Translations under genes and position numbers: made by a program | The notes under the pieces: model-generated | Told to the model about the DNA's origin: nothing | The model's input: only the letters and a program-made list of their open reading frames with translations | Database searches by the model: none | NCBI GenBank assembly: GCA_963803085.1 | Contig: CAWDLE010000018.1 | Coordinates: forward strand, 61,146 to 125,145 | Length of the DNA stretch: 64,000 nt | Direction of reading: 5' to 3' | Source of the DNA: JACVRW01 sp963803085 | GTDB taxonomy: Bacteria > Actinomycetota > Thermoleophilia > Solirubrobacterales > Thermoleophilaceae | In this document: positions 25,044 to 33,251 of the stretch, one piece after another | Layout: every line of letters starts with the position of its first letter | How positions within the stretch are numbered: the stretch's first letter is position 1

Positions 25044-25948
25044 CGCAACCGCCGTCCGAGCTGTTCGAGCCAGGGATCGCCGGTGGTCAGCTCCACGACC
25101 TCAGCGCCGGCCGTGCGCAGCTCGTCGCGAACAGCAGAGCGTCGCTCCCGCTCGCGCGCTGCGTAGCGCTCACGCAGGGCGGCGTCCCGGGTATCCGCCT
25201 CGACCTGCCTGCCCGACTCGGGGTCGACCAGACGAAGCACGCCCGCACTCGGGAGCGCCTCCTCGAGCGGATCGCTCACATCGACGGCCACAAGTGAGTG
25301 ACGCCCTCCGATCACGCGCAGCGGCCGGGCCCAACCTTCCTCGGCCCGGAAGTCCGACACGACAGCCACCATGCCGGGCGAGCGCGCCAGGCGGCTCAGG
25401 CGGCTCAAGGCGCGGCCGAGGCTGGCGTCGTCGCCGGCCCCGTCCGCGACCACGCCCTCGCCGATGGCGTGCTCGATCATCGCCGACGCCCGGCGACCGC
25501 CGCGCGGCGGGATGAGCAGCTCGCGCTGTCCGCCGCAGAGCACGAGGCCGGCTCGCCCGCCGCGTCGCACGGCCAGCCGCGCGAGCAGCGCCGCCGCGCC
25601 GGCTGCCACATCGCTCTTGAGCCGAAGCCCAGTCCCGAACGCCATCGATGGCGAGACGTCGAGAACGATCCATGCGGTCATGAGCCGCTCCGGAACGTGC
25701 AGACGCACGTGCGGCACTCCCGTCCGCGCACTGGCCGCCGGGTCGAGCTGGCGCACGTCGTCGCCAGGCTGGTACACGCGCAGCTGCGCGAGCTCGGTTC
25801 CGGCGCCCACCCCAGGTGCCCGATGCTCGCCGGGAAGCATCCCGGCTGTGCGCCTCACGAGGGCGAGGTCGAGCGCCTCCACGATGCGTGAGGGCGTCGG
25901 CCCAGGACCCTGGCTGCCGGGCGCGCGGGTGAGGGCGAGCGCGGTCAT
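25040..25948 (-). CDS. DUF58 domain protein (MoxR-operon component)
   Basis: 302 residues. The DUF58 core is at about 55-180: ELAQLRVYQPGDDVRQLDP and then SARTGVPHVRLHVPERLM, WIVLDVSPSM (a VWA-like MIDAS). No transmembrane helix is evident, in contrast to many DUF58 proteins that begin with two. The gene overlaps both neighbours by 4 bases (ATGA), so MoxR, DUF58 and the first VWA protein are translationally coupled. Function of DUF58 is not established beyond partnership with MoxR ATPases. Confidence 0.85.
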   Translation of the reverse strand: MTALALTRAPGSQGPGPTPSRIVEALDLALVRRTAGMLPGEHRAPGVGAGTELAQLRVYQPGDDVRQLDPAASARTGVPHVRLHVPERLMTAWIVLDVSPSMAFGTGLRLKSDVAAGAAALLARLAVRRGGRAGLVLCGGQRELLIPPRGGRRASAMIEHAIGEGVVADGAGDDASLGRALSRLSRLARSPGMVAVVSDFRAEEGWARPLRVIGGRHSLVAVDVSDPLEEALPSAGVLRLVDPESGRQVEADTRDAALRERYAARERERRSAVRDELRTAGAEVVELTTGDPWLEQLGRRLR

Positions 25949-26973
25949 GCCGCGATGCCGGCCTCGACCGCATGGGATGACCCGGCATCCGGCTGCACGA
26001 CCTCGAACACTCGTGCGAGGAGATCATCGGGTGTGACCGCGTCGCTCAACGCCTCGTAGCTCAGGACGAGGCGATGCCGAAGCACGTCGCCGGCAAGGTC
26101 GCGCACGTCGCTGGCGACGGCGTGTCGGCGCCCGCGCAGGAGCGCGAGCGCCCTCGCCGACTGAACGAGGCCGATGGGACCGCGCGGGCTCGCCCCGAAC
26201 TCGATGTAGGGCGCGATGTCCTCCAGCCCGTAGCGCGCGGGCCGGCGCGTGGCGTCGGCCAGCATGACCGCATAGCGGATGGCATCGGAGTCCACGAACA
26301 CCCGCGAGGCGGTGTCCCGAAATTCCAGCAGCTGCTCCCCGCTGAGTCGCTTGGCCACCGCCGCCGGGGCCTGGAGCAGGCGCTCCACGATCACCGCCTC
26401 CTCGGAGGGCGCCGGGTAGTCCACGAGAACCTTCATCAGGAACCTGTCCGTCTGGGCCTCGGGCAGGGGGTACGTGCCCTCGGACTCGATCGGGTTCTGG
26501 GTGGCGAGCACCAGAAACGGCTCCGGCACTCGGTAGGTCTCGCCGCCGATCGTGACCTGACGCTCCTGCATGACCTCGAGCAGCGCGGACTGCACCTTCG
26601 CGGGCGCCCGGTTGATCTCATCGGCCAGCAGGAAGTTGCACAGCACCGGCCCGAGCTCGACCGAGAACTCCCCCGTGTCCGGCCGGTAGATGCGCGTGCC
26701 GACGAGATCTGCAGGGACCAGGTCCGGCGTGAACTGCACCCGCTTGAACGACCCGCTGACCACGTCGGCGAGCGTCTTCACGGTGAGCGTCTTCGCGAGG
26801 CCCGGTACGCCCTCCAGCAGCACGTGCCCGCCGACGAGGAGGGACACCAGCACCCTCTCGAGCATCGCGTCCTGGCCGACGATCACCCGCTTGATTTCGT
26901 AGAGCGTCTCCTCCAACGCCACGCGCGCGGCCGTGGCGCTGTCCGTATCCATCGTGAGTTCGGTGCGCTCCAT
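25945..26973 (-). CDS. MoxR-family AAA+ ATPase
   Basis: 342 residues. AAA_3 core: Walker A GVPGLAKTLTVKTLADVV (about 60-78), FTPDLVPADLVGTRIY, Walker B FLLADEINRAPAKVQSALLE, sensor I ATQNPIESEGTYPLPEAQ, and a C-terminal lid (RYGLEDIAPYIEFGASPRG). These ATPases act as chaperones that help assemble or activate metal-dependent enzymes or membrane complexes together with VWA proteins. It is the first gene of a five-gene operon (MoxR, DUF58, VWA, HtrA, VWA). Confidence 0.92.
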   Translation of the reverse strand: MERTELTMDTDSATAARVALEETLYEIKRVIVGQDAMLERVLVSLLVGGHVLLEGVPGLAKTLTVKTLADVVSGSFKRVQFTPDLVPADLVGTRIYRPDTGEFSVELGPVLCNFLLADEINRAPAKVQSALLEVMQERQVTIGGETYRVPEPFLVLATQNPIESEGTYPLPEAQTDRFLMKVLVDYPAPSEEAVIVERLLQAPAAVAKRLSGEQLLEFRDTASRVFVDSDAIRYAVMLADATRRPARYGLEDIAPYIEFGASPRGPIGLVQSARALALLRGRRHAVASDVRDLAGDVLRHRLVLSYEALSDAVTPDDLLARVFEVVQPDAGSSHAVEAGIAA

Positions 26974-26976
26974 GAC

Positions 26977-27244
26977 CTAGAGCTCGACCGACGTGTCGGA
27001 CGCCGAGCCACCGCGGCCGTCCTTGTCCGGGCAGTCGCCGTCGGTTGCGCGGCGAGTCGTCACGCGGCGCCGGCTGCTCCTGCGCCTGCGTGGGTGCCGA
27101 CTGGGCGCTCCCCGACTCTCCGCTCCCTGACTCCCCGCTTGCCAGCGCGCCGCTGATCGGCAGCGCCGCCGCCAGCGCAGCCGCGCCCAGGACGGCCGCG
27201 ACCAGCCCGCGTCGCCTGGTCCTGCTGTTCTCGTGCTCCTGCAT
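26977..27244 (-). pseudogene. Small secreted acidic protein, frame interrupted by one-base indel
   Basis: Starts at ATG 27244 with AAGGAG upstream. A signal peptide (LVAAVLGAAALAAALPISGALA) leads to a Gly/Ser/Glu/Gln-rich mature part. In this frame the reading then turns Arg-rich and runs on into the MoxR gene. In the frame reached by skipping one base near 27049, it instead reads DGDCPDKDGRGGSASDTSVEL and stops at 26977, two bases before the MoxR gene region. That ending is typical of small secreted actinobacterial proteins. So either a one-base insertion or a sequencing error is present. No family is recognised. Confidence 0.6.
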
Positions 27245-27364
27245 CAGCCTGCTCCTTCACGTCTGGAACCGAACGCGGAGCACGCTAGGCAGGGGTTCGT
27301 CAGGTTCAGGTAAGCCGGCGCGAATTTATGCGGACTTGACGAAGCGGGGCTAGCGTCGTCCCCG

Positions 27365-27595
27365 ATGGCTGGACGCCTCTCACGTGTCCGACGCGCGGCC
27401 TTTCTCGTCGCGCTTCTCGTCAGCGCTGCGGTCTACGCGTACTCGCTGTCGGCCATCGCGGGCACGGGTGGCGAGCTCAGGTCCCTCGTCAAGGCGCAGT
27501 CGGTTGAGCGCTCGACTCCGGTGATGTACCAGCCGGCGACCGAAGCTCACGAGAACTGCCCCGACCTAGCCGACGCGGACCGCGTGAAGCTCTAA
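27365..27595 (+). CDS. Small secreted or anchored protein (76 aa)
   Basis: 76 residues. A basic start and hydrophobic stretch (RRAAFLVALLVSAAVYAYSL) form a signal peptide or anchor; the rest is polar and ends ENCPDLADADRVKL. Its 3' 107 bases overlap the convergent histidine kinase frame. The gap before it holds AATTTATGCGGACTTGAC, similar to TTATGCGGGACCTAAAC before the response regulator gene, a weak hint of shared control by that regulator. Family unknown. Confidence 0.55.
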   Translation: MAGRLSRVRRAAFLVALLVSAAVYAYSLSAIAGTGGELRSLVKAQSVERSTPVMYQPATEAHENCPDLADADRVKL

Positions 27596-28646
27596 CCGCC
27601 GGCAGTTCCACGTCGGCAACGAGGCCGCCGTCCTCGCGGGCCGTGAGCTCGAGGCGGCCGCCGTGAGCCGCCGCGACCGCACGGACTATGGACAGGCCCA
27701 CCCCGGCGCCGCGCCGGTCGCGCCGGCGCTCGAGACGGTGGAACGGCTCGGTGAGCAACTGGACGCTCTCGTCAGGCACGCGAGCCCCCGAGTTGACGAC
27801 GCGCAGCGCGGACATTTCCCCGCGCGGCCCGGCCCAGACCTCTGCGAACCCCCCACTGCAGTTGTGGGTAACCGCGTTGTCCACGAGGTTGAAGACCAGC
27901 TGCTCCAGCAGCCCGCGGTCGCCGTTGACGATTGCGCTCTGGGGCTTGACCGTGAGCAGGACATCGTCCATGGCGGCCTCCGGTTGCAGGCGAGAGACGA
28001 CCCGCCGGGCGATGTCGGCGAGGTCGACCGGCTCCTCTGTGGCAAGCGCCCGCGCCTCGCTTCGGGCAAGTGCGAGGAGGCTCTCGAGCAGGGCCTCGAA
28101 GCGCTGCACCTCCTCGCGGACCACCTCGGCGGTCGCGCGCAGCTCCGCGGCGCTCGCGTCAGGATCCGCGAGCGCGACCTCGACCTCGGTGCGCAGGACC
28201 GTGAGCGGGGTGCGCAACTCGTGTGAGGCATCGGCCACGAACCGCTTCTGGCTCGCGAACGCGGAGTCGAGCCGCTCGAGCATCTCGTCAAATGTGTCCG
28301 CCAGTTCGCGCAGCTCGTCGTCCGGGCCACGCAGAGCCACGCGACGCGTCAGTGAGTCCCCAGAGACTGCACGTGCAGCGGTTGCGATCGCGCGCAGCGG
28401 GGCGAGTGCGCGCCCCGCTATCACCCAGCCGAGCAGCACGGCGAAAGCCGTGACCGCGAACAGCGCGAGCACGTACTGATCTCGGAGCTGGGCCAGGAGA
28501 TCGTCCGCCGCCGCGTCGCTCAGGGTGTTGTGGAGGTGCCCGTCGAGCAGGGCGTAGCTCACAGCGAGCAGGAGGCCCCCGGCCAGGAATACGACCACGG
28601 CGTACAGGGCCGTGAGCTTCAGGCGGATCGTCGGGCGTGGCCGCAT
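27489..28646 (-). CDS. Sensor histidine kinase (OmpR-type two-component system)
   Basis: 385 residues from ATG 28646, which overlaps the response regulator stop as TGATG. Two transmembrane helices (about 7-30 and 58-75) flank a short outer loop of only 25-30 residues. HAMP at about 75-130, HisKA with ASHELRTPLTVLRTEVEVAL (phospho-acceptor His), HATPase with LVFNLVDNAVTHN (N box) and GAGVGLSIVRAVAAAHGG (G2). The last 30 residues after DVELPAV are Arg/Ser/Pro-rich and overlap the convergent small gene; a stop in another frame at 27595 suggests the true end could be there. The stimulus is unknown. Confidence 0.88.
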   Translation of the reverse strand: MRPRPTIRLKLTALYAVVVFLAGGLLLAVSYALLDGHLHNTLSDAAADDLLAQLRDQYVLALFAVTAFAVLLGWVIAGRALAPLRAIATAARAVSGDSLTRRVALRGPDDELRELADTFDEMLERLDSAFASQKRFVADASHELRTPLTVLRTEVEVALADPDASAAELRATAEVVREEVQRFEALLESLLALARSEARALATEEPVDLADIARRVVSRLQPEAAMDDVLLTVKPQSAIVNGDRGLLEQLVFNLVDNAVTHNCSGGFAEVWAGPRGEMSALRVVNSGARVPDESVQLLTEPFHRLERRRDRRGAGVGLSIVRAVAAAHGGRLELTAREDGGLVADVELPAVRASRGPRRLGRGSSRELRSPAGTSPESSAQPTAP

Positions 28647-29299
28647 CAGATGCGGTAGCCGGCGCCCCGAACGGTCTCGATCACCGCTGGCTGGCCGAGC
28701 TTCTTCCTCAGCGTCATGACGGTCATCCGAACGGTGTTGCTGAGGGTGTCGATGTTCTCGTCCCACACACGGTCGAGCAGGCGGCGGGCGCTCACGACAT
28801 CGCCGCCGGCCTCGAGCAGCGCCTCGAGCACCGCGAACTCCTTCGGTGCCAGCTCAACCGCTCGGCCATCGCGGGAGACCTCGTGCCTCGAGGGGTCGAG
28901 CCGGACGCCGCTCCGCTCGAGCACCGCCGGCCGGGTCGTGTGCGCGCGGCGGGCCAGCGCCCTCACCCGTGCGACCAGCTCGTCGAAGGCGAACGGCTTC
29001 GCCACGTAGTCGTCGGCACCGAGCGCGAGGCCCGCAACGAGATCGTCGACCTCGCCGTACGCGGTGAGCATGAGGATCCGCGTCTGCGGCAGCTCGCGGT
29101 TCACCGCTCGGCATACCTCGTCGCCGTGCGTCTCCGGGAGGTTCCGGTCGAGGACCACGACGTCATAGTCGAATGCGCGCGCCTTGGCGAGCGCGCTTCG
29201 CCCGTCGAGCGCCACGTCGACGGCTGCGCCCTCGCGGCGCAGCCCGCGGGCGACGGCCTCGGCGACCCGCGGCTCGTCCTCGGCAACCAGCACGCGCAT
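28646..29299 (-). CDS. OmpR-family response regulator
   Basis: 217 residues. Receiver domain at about 1-115 with acidic pocket EDE (residues 6-8), phospho-acceptor Asp in VVLDRNLPETHGDE and Lys in VAKPFAFDELVAR. Trans_Reg_C winged helix at about 125-217 (VSRDGRAVELAPKEFAVLEA, DENIDTLSNTVRMTVMTLRKK). It is coupled to the kinase downstream and is the first gene of the pair. Confidence 0.92.
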   Translation of the reverse strand: MRVLVAEDEPRVAEAVARGLRREGAAVDVALDGRSALAKARAFDYDVVVLDRNLPETHGDEVCRAVNRELPQTRILMLTAYGEVDDLVAGLALGADDYVAKPFAFDELVARVRALARRAHTTRPAVLERSGVRLDPSRHEVSRDGRAVELAPKEFAVLEALLEAGGDVVSARRLLDRVWDENIDTLSNTVRMTVMTLRKKLGQPAVIETVRGAGYRI

Positions 29300-29331
29300 G
29301 AGCCAAGAGTAGGCCCGTGCTTATGCGGGAC

Positions 29332-29976
29332 CTAAACGCCGTCGTTGCGGATGCCGGGCAGGAGGATCGGCATGTATGCCCAGGGCACCTGCTCGAGCGA
29401 GGCCGGGTCGCCGCGCGACATAAGGATCTTGTAGACGGGTATCGAGTGCAGCAGGTCCACGAGCGCCTCCACCTCGAGATCCGGCCGGAGCTCACCGCGC
29501 TCGATCCCCCGCTCGATGAACAACCGGAGCAATTCGCGGAACGGGGTGATCACCCTGTCGACGTAGTCCTGGTGGAGCTCCGGGTCGCTCATCGACTCGG
29601 CCAGCAAGCGCGGAACGATGCCCGCCAGGCTCGAGCCGGCGAGCCGCTCCCGTTGCGTCTCCGCGAGGGCCGCCATGTCGCTCGCCATGCTGCCGGTGTC
29701 CGGCGGGTCGCCGCGAGGGACGATGTCGGAGATGGCGGCCCGGATCAGATCGGTCTTGGTCGGCCAGCGCCGGTAGATCGTCGTCTTGCCGACGCCCGCA
29801 GCCGCCGCGACGCCCTCGATGGTCATGCCCGCGACCCCGTGCGTGCCGAGCATTCGCAGCGTCGCGTCGAGGATCGCCCGGTCGGCCTCCTCGCTGCGCG
29901 GCCTGCCACGACCGCGGGCCGGCGCCTCCTCGGCGCCGGCCCGGTCGTCCTGCTGCTCCGGCCTTGCGGCGCTCAC
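29332..29976 (-). CDS. TetR-family transcriptional regulator (likely repressor of the MFS efflux gene)
   Basis: 214 residues from GTG 29976, whose GTGA overlaps the MFS stop. The helix-turn-helix lies at about 30-75 (AILDATLRMLGTHGVAGMTIEG, then AAAAGVGKTTIYRRWPTKTDL). The C-terminal ligand domain contains LHQDYVDRVITPFRELL, as in the TetR_C_11 type (multidrug regulators). Translational coupling to the efflux pump and the palindrome before the MFS gene point to autorepression of the two-gene operon, lifted by the pump's substrate. Confidence 0.88.
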   Translation of the reverse strand: MSAARPEQQDDRAGAEEAPARGRGRPRSEEADRAILDATLRMLGTHGVAGMTIEGVAAAAGVGKTTIYRRWPTKTDLIRAAISDIVPRGDPPDTGSMASDMAALAETQRERLAGSSLAGIVPRLLAESMSDPELHQDYVDRVITPFRELLRLFIERGIERGELRPDLEVEALVDLLHSIPVYKILMSRGDPASLEQVPWAYMPILLPGIRNDGV

Positions 29977-31533
29977 GCGGCCGCCGGCTCCGGCTGCATC
30001 GCGAACGCACGCTTCTCGGCCCGCTCGCGGCTCTGGCCGGGCAGCACCACGAGGGCGATGATCGCTCCAGCCAGGGCCGTGGCCGCCGCGACCGTGAGCG
30101 TGCTGCTCATGGCCGTGGTGAATGCGGTCTCGGCCGCATTCGACAGCACGCGCCCGGCGTCTCCGCCGACCTGGTCGGCCACCACGCTGGCGTGGCCGAG
30201 CGAATCGGACGCCGCGTCGGCGGCGGGCTCGGGCAGCGACTTCACCGCGGGCTCCATGTCGGCACCGTAACTGCTCGACAGGAGGCTCCCGAGGATCGCC
30301 ACGCCCAGTGTGCCGCCCACCATCCGGACCGTGTCGTTCATCGCCGAGCCGACGCCCGCGTGGTTCAGCGGGACCGAGCTCATGATCGACTCGGTGGCCG
30401 GCGCCATCGTCGCGCCCATGCCGAAGCCGAGCATGACGAGCGACCAGGCGACGAGCGAGTAGCCGCTGTCCGTGTTCGCTCCTGAGAGCATGAACAGCGC
30501 CACCGCCACGATGCCGAGGCCGACCGCGACCACGGAGCGCGTTCCGAACCGCTGTGAGAGCTTCGCCGAGAGCGGACCGCCCAGGATGAGCCCACCGGCG
30601 ACCGGGAGCATCCGGACGCCAGCCTCGAACGGCGTGTAGTCGAGCACTCCCTGGAGGTACTGGGTCAGGAAGTAGATCGCGCCGAACAGTGCGAAGAACA
30701 CCAGCGCGATCGAGACGCTGGCTCCGCGTGAAGCGACGGATGCGGAACAGCCGGACGTCGAGCATGGGTGACGAGCTGCGGAGCTCCCAGATGATGAAGC
30801 CTGCGAGCACCGCGGCCGACGCGGCGAAGCCGCCGAGGATGCGTCCGTCAGTCCAGCCCCATTCCGGCGCCTGGATGATGGCTGCGGTGAGGACGCCGAG
30901 ACCGACGGTCGAGAGCACGGCGCCGACCGGGTCGAGCCGCGACTGCTCGGGGTCCTTCGAGTCCGGCACCAGCTTCGGGATGGCCATCAGTGCCGCCACG
31001 GCGATCGGGACGTTGATGAGGAACACGGCGGTCCAGCTGAACTGCTCGAGCAGCCAGCCGCCGCTCGCCGGGCCGATGCCGACGCCGATGCCGGCAACGG
31101 CTGCCCAGATGCCGATCGCCTTCGGCCGCTCGTTGGCGGGGAAGACGTTGGTGATGATCGACAGCGTGGTGGGCATGATCAGCGCGCCGCCGACGCCCAT
31201 GAGCGCCCTGGTTGCGATGAGCATGTTGGCCGACTCTGCAAAGGCTGACGCGAGCGACGCGCTTCCGAAGATGGCCAGGCCGGCCACCAGTGCGCCACGC
31301 CGGCTGAAGCGATCGCCGAGCGCGCCCATCGTGAGCAGAAGGCCGGCGAAGACGAGGGTGTAGGAGTCGACGATCCACTGGAGTTGGCCGCTGCTGGCAT
31401 CGAGATCGCGCTCGATGCTGGGTAGAGCGACGTTGAGGATCGTGTTGTCGAGCGAGATGACGAGTAGGGCGACGGAGACCACGAGCAGCGTCCACCAGCG
31501 ACGGTCGTGGATGCTCTTGGCTGTTGCTGACAT
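29973..31533 (-). pseudogene. MFS drug/H+ antiporter (EmrB/QacA, DHA2), frame interrupted near 30724
   Basis: A 14-helix transporter read in two frames. The N-terminal part (from ATG 31533, GAGGAG upstream) contains SLDNTILNVALPSIERDL (motif D1), GALGDRFSRRGALVAGLAIF and GGALIMPTTLSIITNVFPANER (motifs A-C) and runs well to LFRIRRFT. Then it changes abruptly to Arg-rich sequence. From about 30724 the continuation is one frame over: GASVSIALVFFALFGAIYFLTQYLQG and onward to the C-terminus at 29973. Deleting one base of the GG at that place restores a single protein of about 519 residues. It exports drugs or lipophilic compounds by proton exchange. The break may be a sequencing error. Confidence 0.85.
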
Positions 31534-31548
31534 GCTTGCTCCTCCTCG

Positions 31549-31581
31549 AATAACGATACGTGACGGTGTCGTTTCGCTATT
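31549..31581. promoter_or_regulatory. Inverted repeat upstream of MFS/TetR operon, likely TetR operator
   Basis: AATAACGATACGT (31549-31561) and TCGTTTCGCTATT (31569-31581) form an imperfect palindrome (10 of 13 positions paired) centred at 31565, 15 bases before the MFS start on the minus strand. The core CGAtACG/TCGTtTCG is of TetR-operator type. Confidence 0.5.
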
Positions 31582-31615
31582 GAAGCACAGCCGCGCTATT
31601 TATGCAACGCCTACG

Positions 31616-32389
31616 TTGCGAATTTATGTGGCGTTGGTCACGGTGGCGCTCTGCGGGACCGGTGCGGCCACGGCCGACGCCGCTCTGCGGCCCTGGCGCG
31701 CGCATGTGCGCGACGCGGCCGAGTACGCCGCCGACCGGGCGGGCAGCGTGTCCTTCGGCGTGCGCACGAGGGACGGGCTTCGAGGAATCGGGGTCGAACG
31801 GACCGTGCCCTCCGCCAGCGTCGTCAAGGCGATGCTCCTCGTTGCCTACCTGCGGCAGCCTGATGTTCGGCACCGAAAGCTGCGCGGGACCGAGCGCGCG
31901 CTTCTCGGCCCGATGATTCGCCGCTCGGACGACGCCGCTGCCTCCCAGGTCTGCAACATCGTCGGCACCGGCGGGCTCGCCCGGCTCGCGCGTCGCGTGC
32001 ACATGCGTCGCTTCCACGCGACCCGCCCGTGGGGCCTGTCCACGATCGACGTGGCGGACCAGACGCGCCTGTTCCTCCACATCGACCGCCAGATCCCCGG
32101 GCGCCACCGCCGCTACGCGATGCGGCTGCTGCGCTCGATCGTGCCCGCGCAGCGTTGGGGCATCGCACGCGCCCGCCCACGCGGGTGGGCGCTCTACTTC
32201 AAGGGCGGCTGGGGCTCCGGCACCGGCTGGGTGGACCACCAGGTGGCGCTGCTGCGCCGCGGCCGCCGCCGCGTGGCGGTGACGATCCTGATCACGTCAA
32301 GCCCGAGCCACGCGTACGGAAACGAGACGCTGCGCGGAGTGGCGGCGCGGCTGCTGCGCGGGCTGGGGCCGCGGTCCCGGCCGCGCTAA
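31616..32389 (+). CDS. Secreted serine hydrolase, class A beta-lactamase-like fold
   Basis: 257 residues from TTG 31616 (GTG 31628 is an alternative; no clear ribosome-binding site). A signal peptide (RIYVALVTVALCGTGAATADA) precedes a domain with the SxxK element in PSASVVKAMLLVAYLR, a DDAAASQVCN region in place of SDN, and YFKGGWGSGTGWVDHQVALL near KTG. This is the penicillin-binding / beta-lactamase-like serine hydrolase pattern (Pfam Beta-lactamase2). Whether it hydrolyses beta-lactams cannot be told. Very basic protein (many RRR runs). Confidence 0.75.
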   Translation: MRIYVALVTVALCGTGAATADAALRPWRAHVRDAAEYAADRAGSVSFGVRTRDGLRGIGVERTVPSASVVKAMLLVAYLRQPDVRHRKLRGTERALLGPMIRRSDDAAASQVCNIVGTGGLARLARRVHMRRFHATRPWGLSTIDVADQTRLFLHIDRQIPGRHRRYAMRLLRSIVPAQRWGIARARPRGWALYFKGGWGSGTGWVDHQVALLRRGRRRVAVTILITSSPSHAYGNETLRGVAARLLRGLGPRSRPR

Positions 32390-32525
32390 CACGAGCATTG
32401 CAAGGGGGACGCATCGCTGACAACCGTGCATATCGCGGTTAAGCGCGATGGCACCTCACGCGAACGGAGCCTCACACCTGCACCGCTGCTGCGAGCGCTC
32501 GCGCCGGCCCTGGCAAGAAGCGCAG

Positions 32526-33242
32526 CTAGGCCAGCTCGGCTGCGGCCTTCGGGCCGGCCAGCTGGGCGACCTGGAGCCGGAGCAGTATCGGCTCGAGCTC
32601 GAGCAGGTCGCTGCCCTCGCGCAGGCGGCGCACGACGAGGTCGTCCGCTGCGGCGACCACCGCGTGGAAGATCTCGTTGGGCACGCCGATGCTCGGGTCC
32701 TGTAGCTCGCGCATGCGCTCGGCGTGGCGGTCGCGCATCCGCTCGCGGCGGGCGAGAGCCTCGGGGCCGGCCGCCGCGATCTCGATCAGGAACACCCGTG
32801 CGAGCGCGGGCTCGGCCGCCAGCCAGCGGAGGTACGCGTGGATGCCTGCATGGGTGCGCTCGAGCCAGGCGTTGCCGCTGGCGCGCGCGGCCGCCGCCCG
32901 GCCGTCGGGGGGCACGGCGTCCTGCGCCGCTCGCACGTGCTCGTAGAGCTCGTCGCTCGCCGTTTCGTAGGCGGCGAGGAAGCACTCGAGCTTGTCATGA
33001 AAATGCTCGTAGAAGGTCTTCTTCGACACGCCGGCGCCGCGCACGATGTCGTCGATCGTCGCGGCGGCGTAGCCCTTCTCGGCCACCGCCTGGCCGACCG
33101 CCTCGAGCAGCCGCGTGCGCTGCGACGCCGCCACGAGCGACGGGTCGAGGCCATGGGTGCCGCGCGGTAGCCGGCGAGGGATGTTGGGGGTTCGAGAGAT
33201 GGCGGAGAGGCGCGACGCGGGCTTGTGTACGCCCTGGTACAT
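32526..33242 (-). CDS. TetR-family regulator divergent from acyl-CoA dehydrogenases
   Basis: 238 residues. N-terminal arm RRLPRGTHGLDPSLVAASQR, helix-turn-helix at about 50-95 (LLEAVGQAVAEKGYAAATID, then GAGVSKKTFYEHFHDKLECF), and a helical ligand-binding part. The same N-terminal arm is seen in TetR regulators of lipid genes in actinobacteria. It faces two acyl-CoA dehydrogenase genes from 9 bases away; the shared palindrome at 33226-33241 covers its own start codon. It probably represses both directions until an acyl-CoA-like ligand binds. Confidence 0.85.
   Translation of the reverse strand: MYQGVHKPASRLSAISRTPNIPRRLPRGTHGLDPSLVAASQRTRLLEAVGQAVAEKGYAAATIDDIVRGAGVSKKTFYEHFHDKLECFLAAYETASDELYEHVRAAQDAVPPDGRAAAARASGNAWLERTHAGIHAYLRWLAAEPALARVFLIEIAAAGPEALARRERMRDRHAERMRELQDPSIGVPNEIFHAVVAAADDLVVRRLREGSDLLELEPILLRLQVAQLAGPKAAAELA
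33226..33241. promoter_or_regulatory. Palindrome TGTAC-N6-GTACA between TetR and acyl-CoA dehydrogenase genes
   Basis: Perfect 5-bp half-sites with spacer GCCCTG. It overlaps the TetR start codon and a possible -10 element TACATT (33238-33243) located just right for a leaderless transcript from the ATG at 33252. Bound regulator would block both genes. Confidence 0.5.
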
Positions 33243-33251
33243 TACACCCCC

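Noticed and set aside
32421..32439. Inverted repeat AACCG...CGGTT between serine hydrolase and TetR genes
   Set aside because: Only five pairs with a nine-base loop; too weak for a terminator call.
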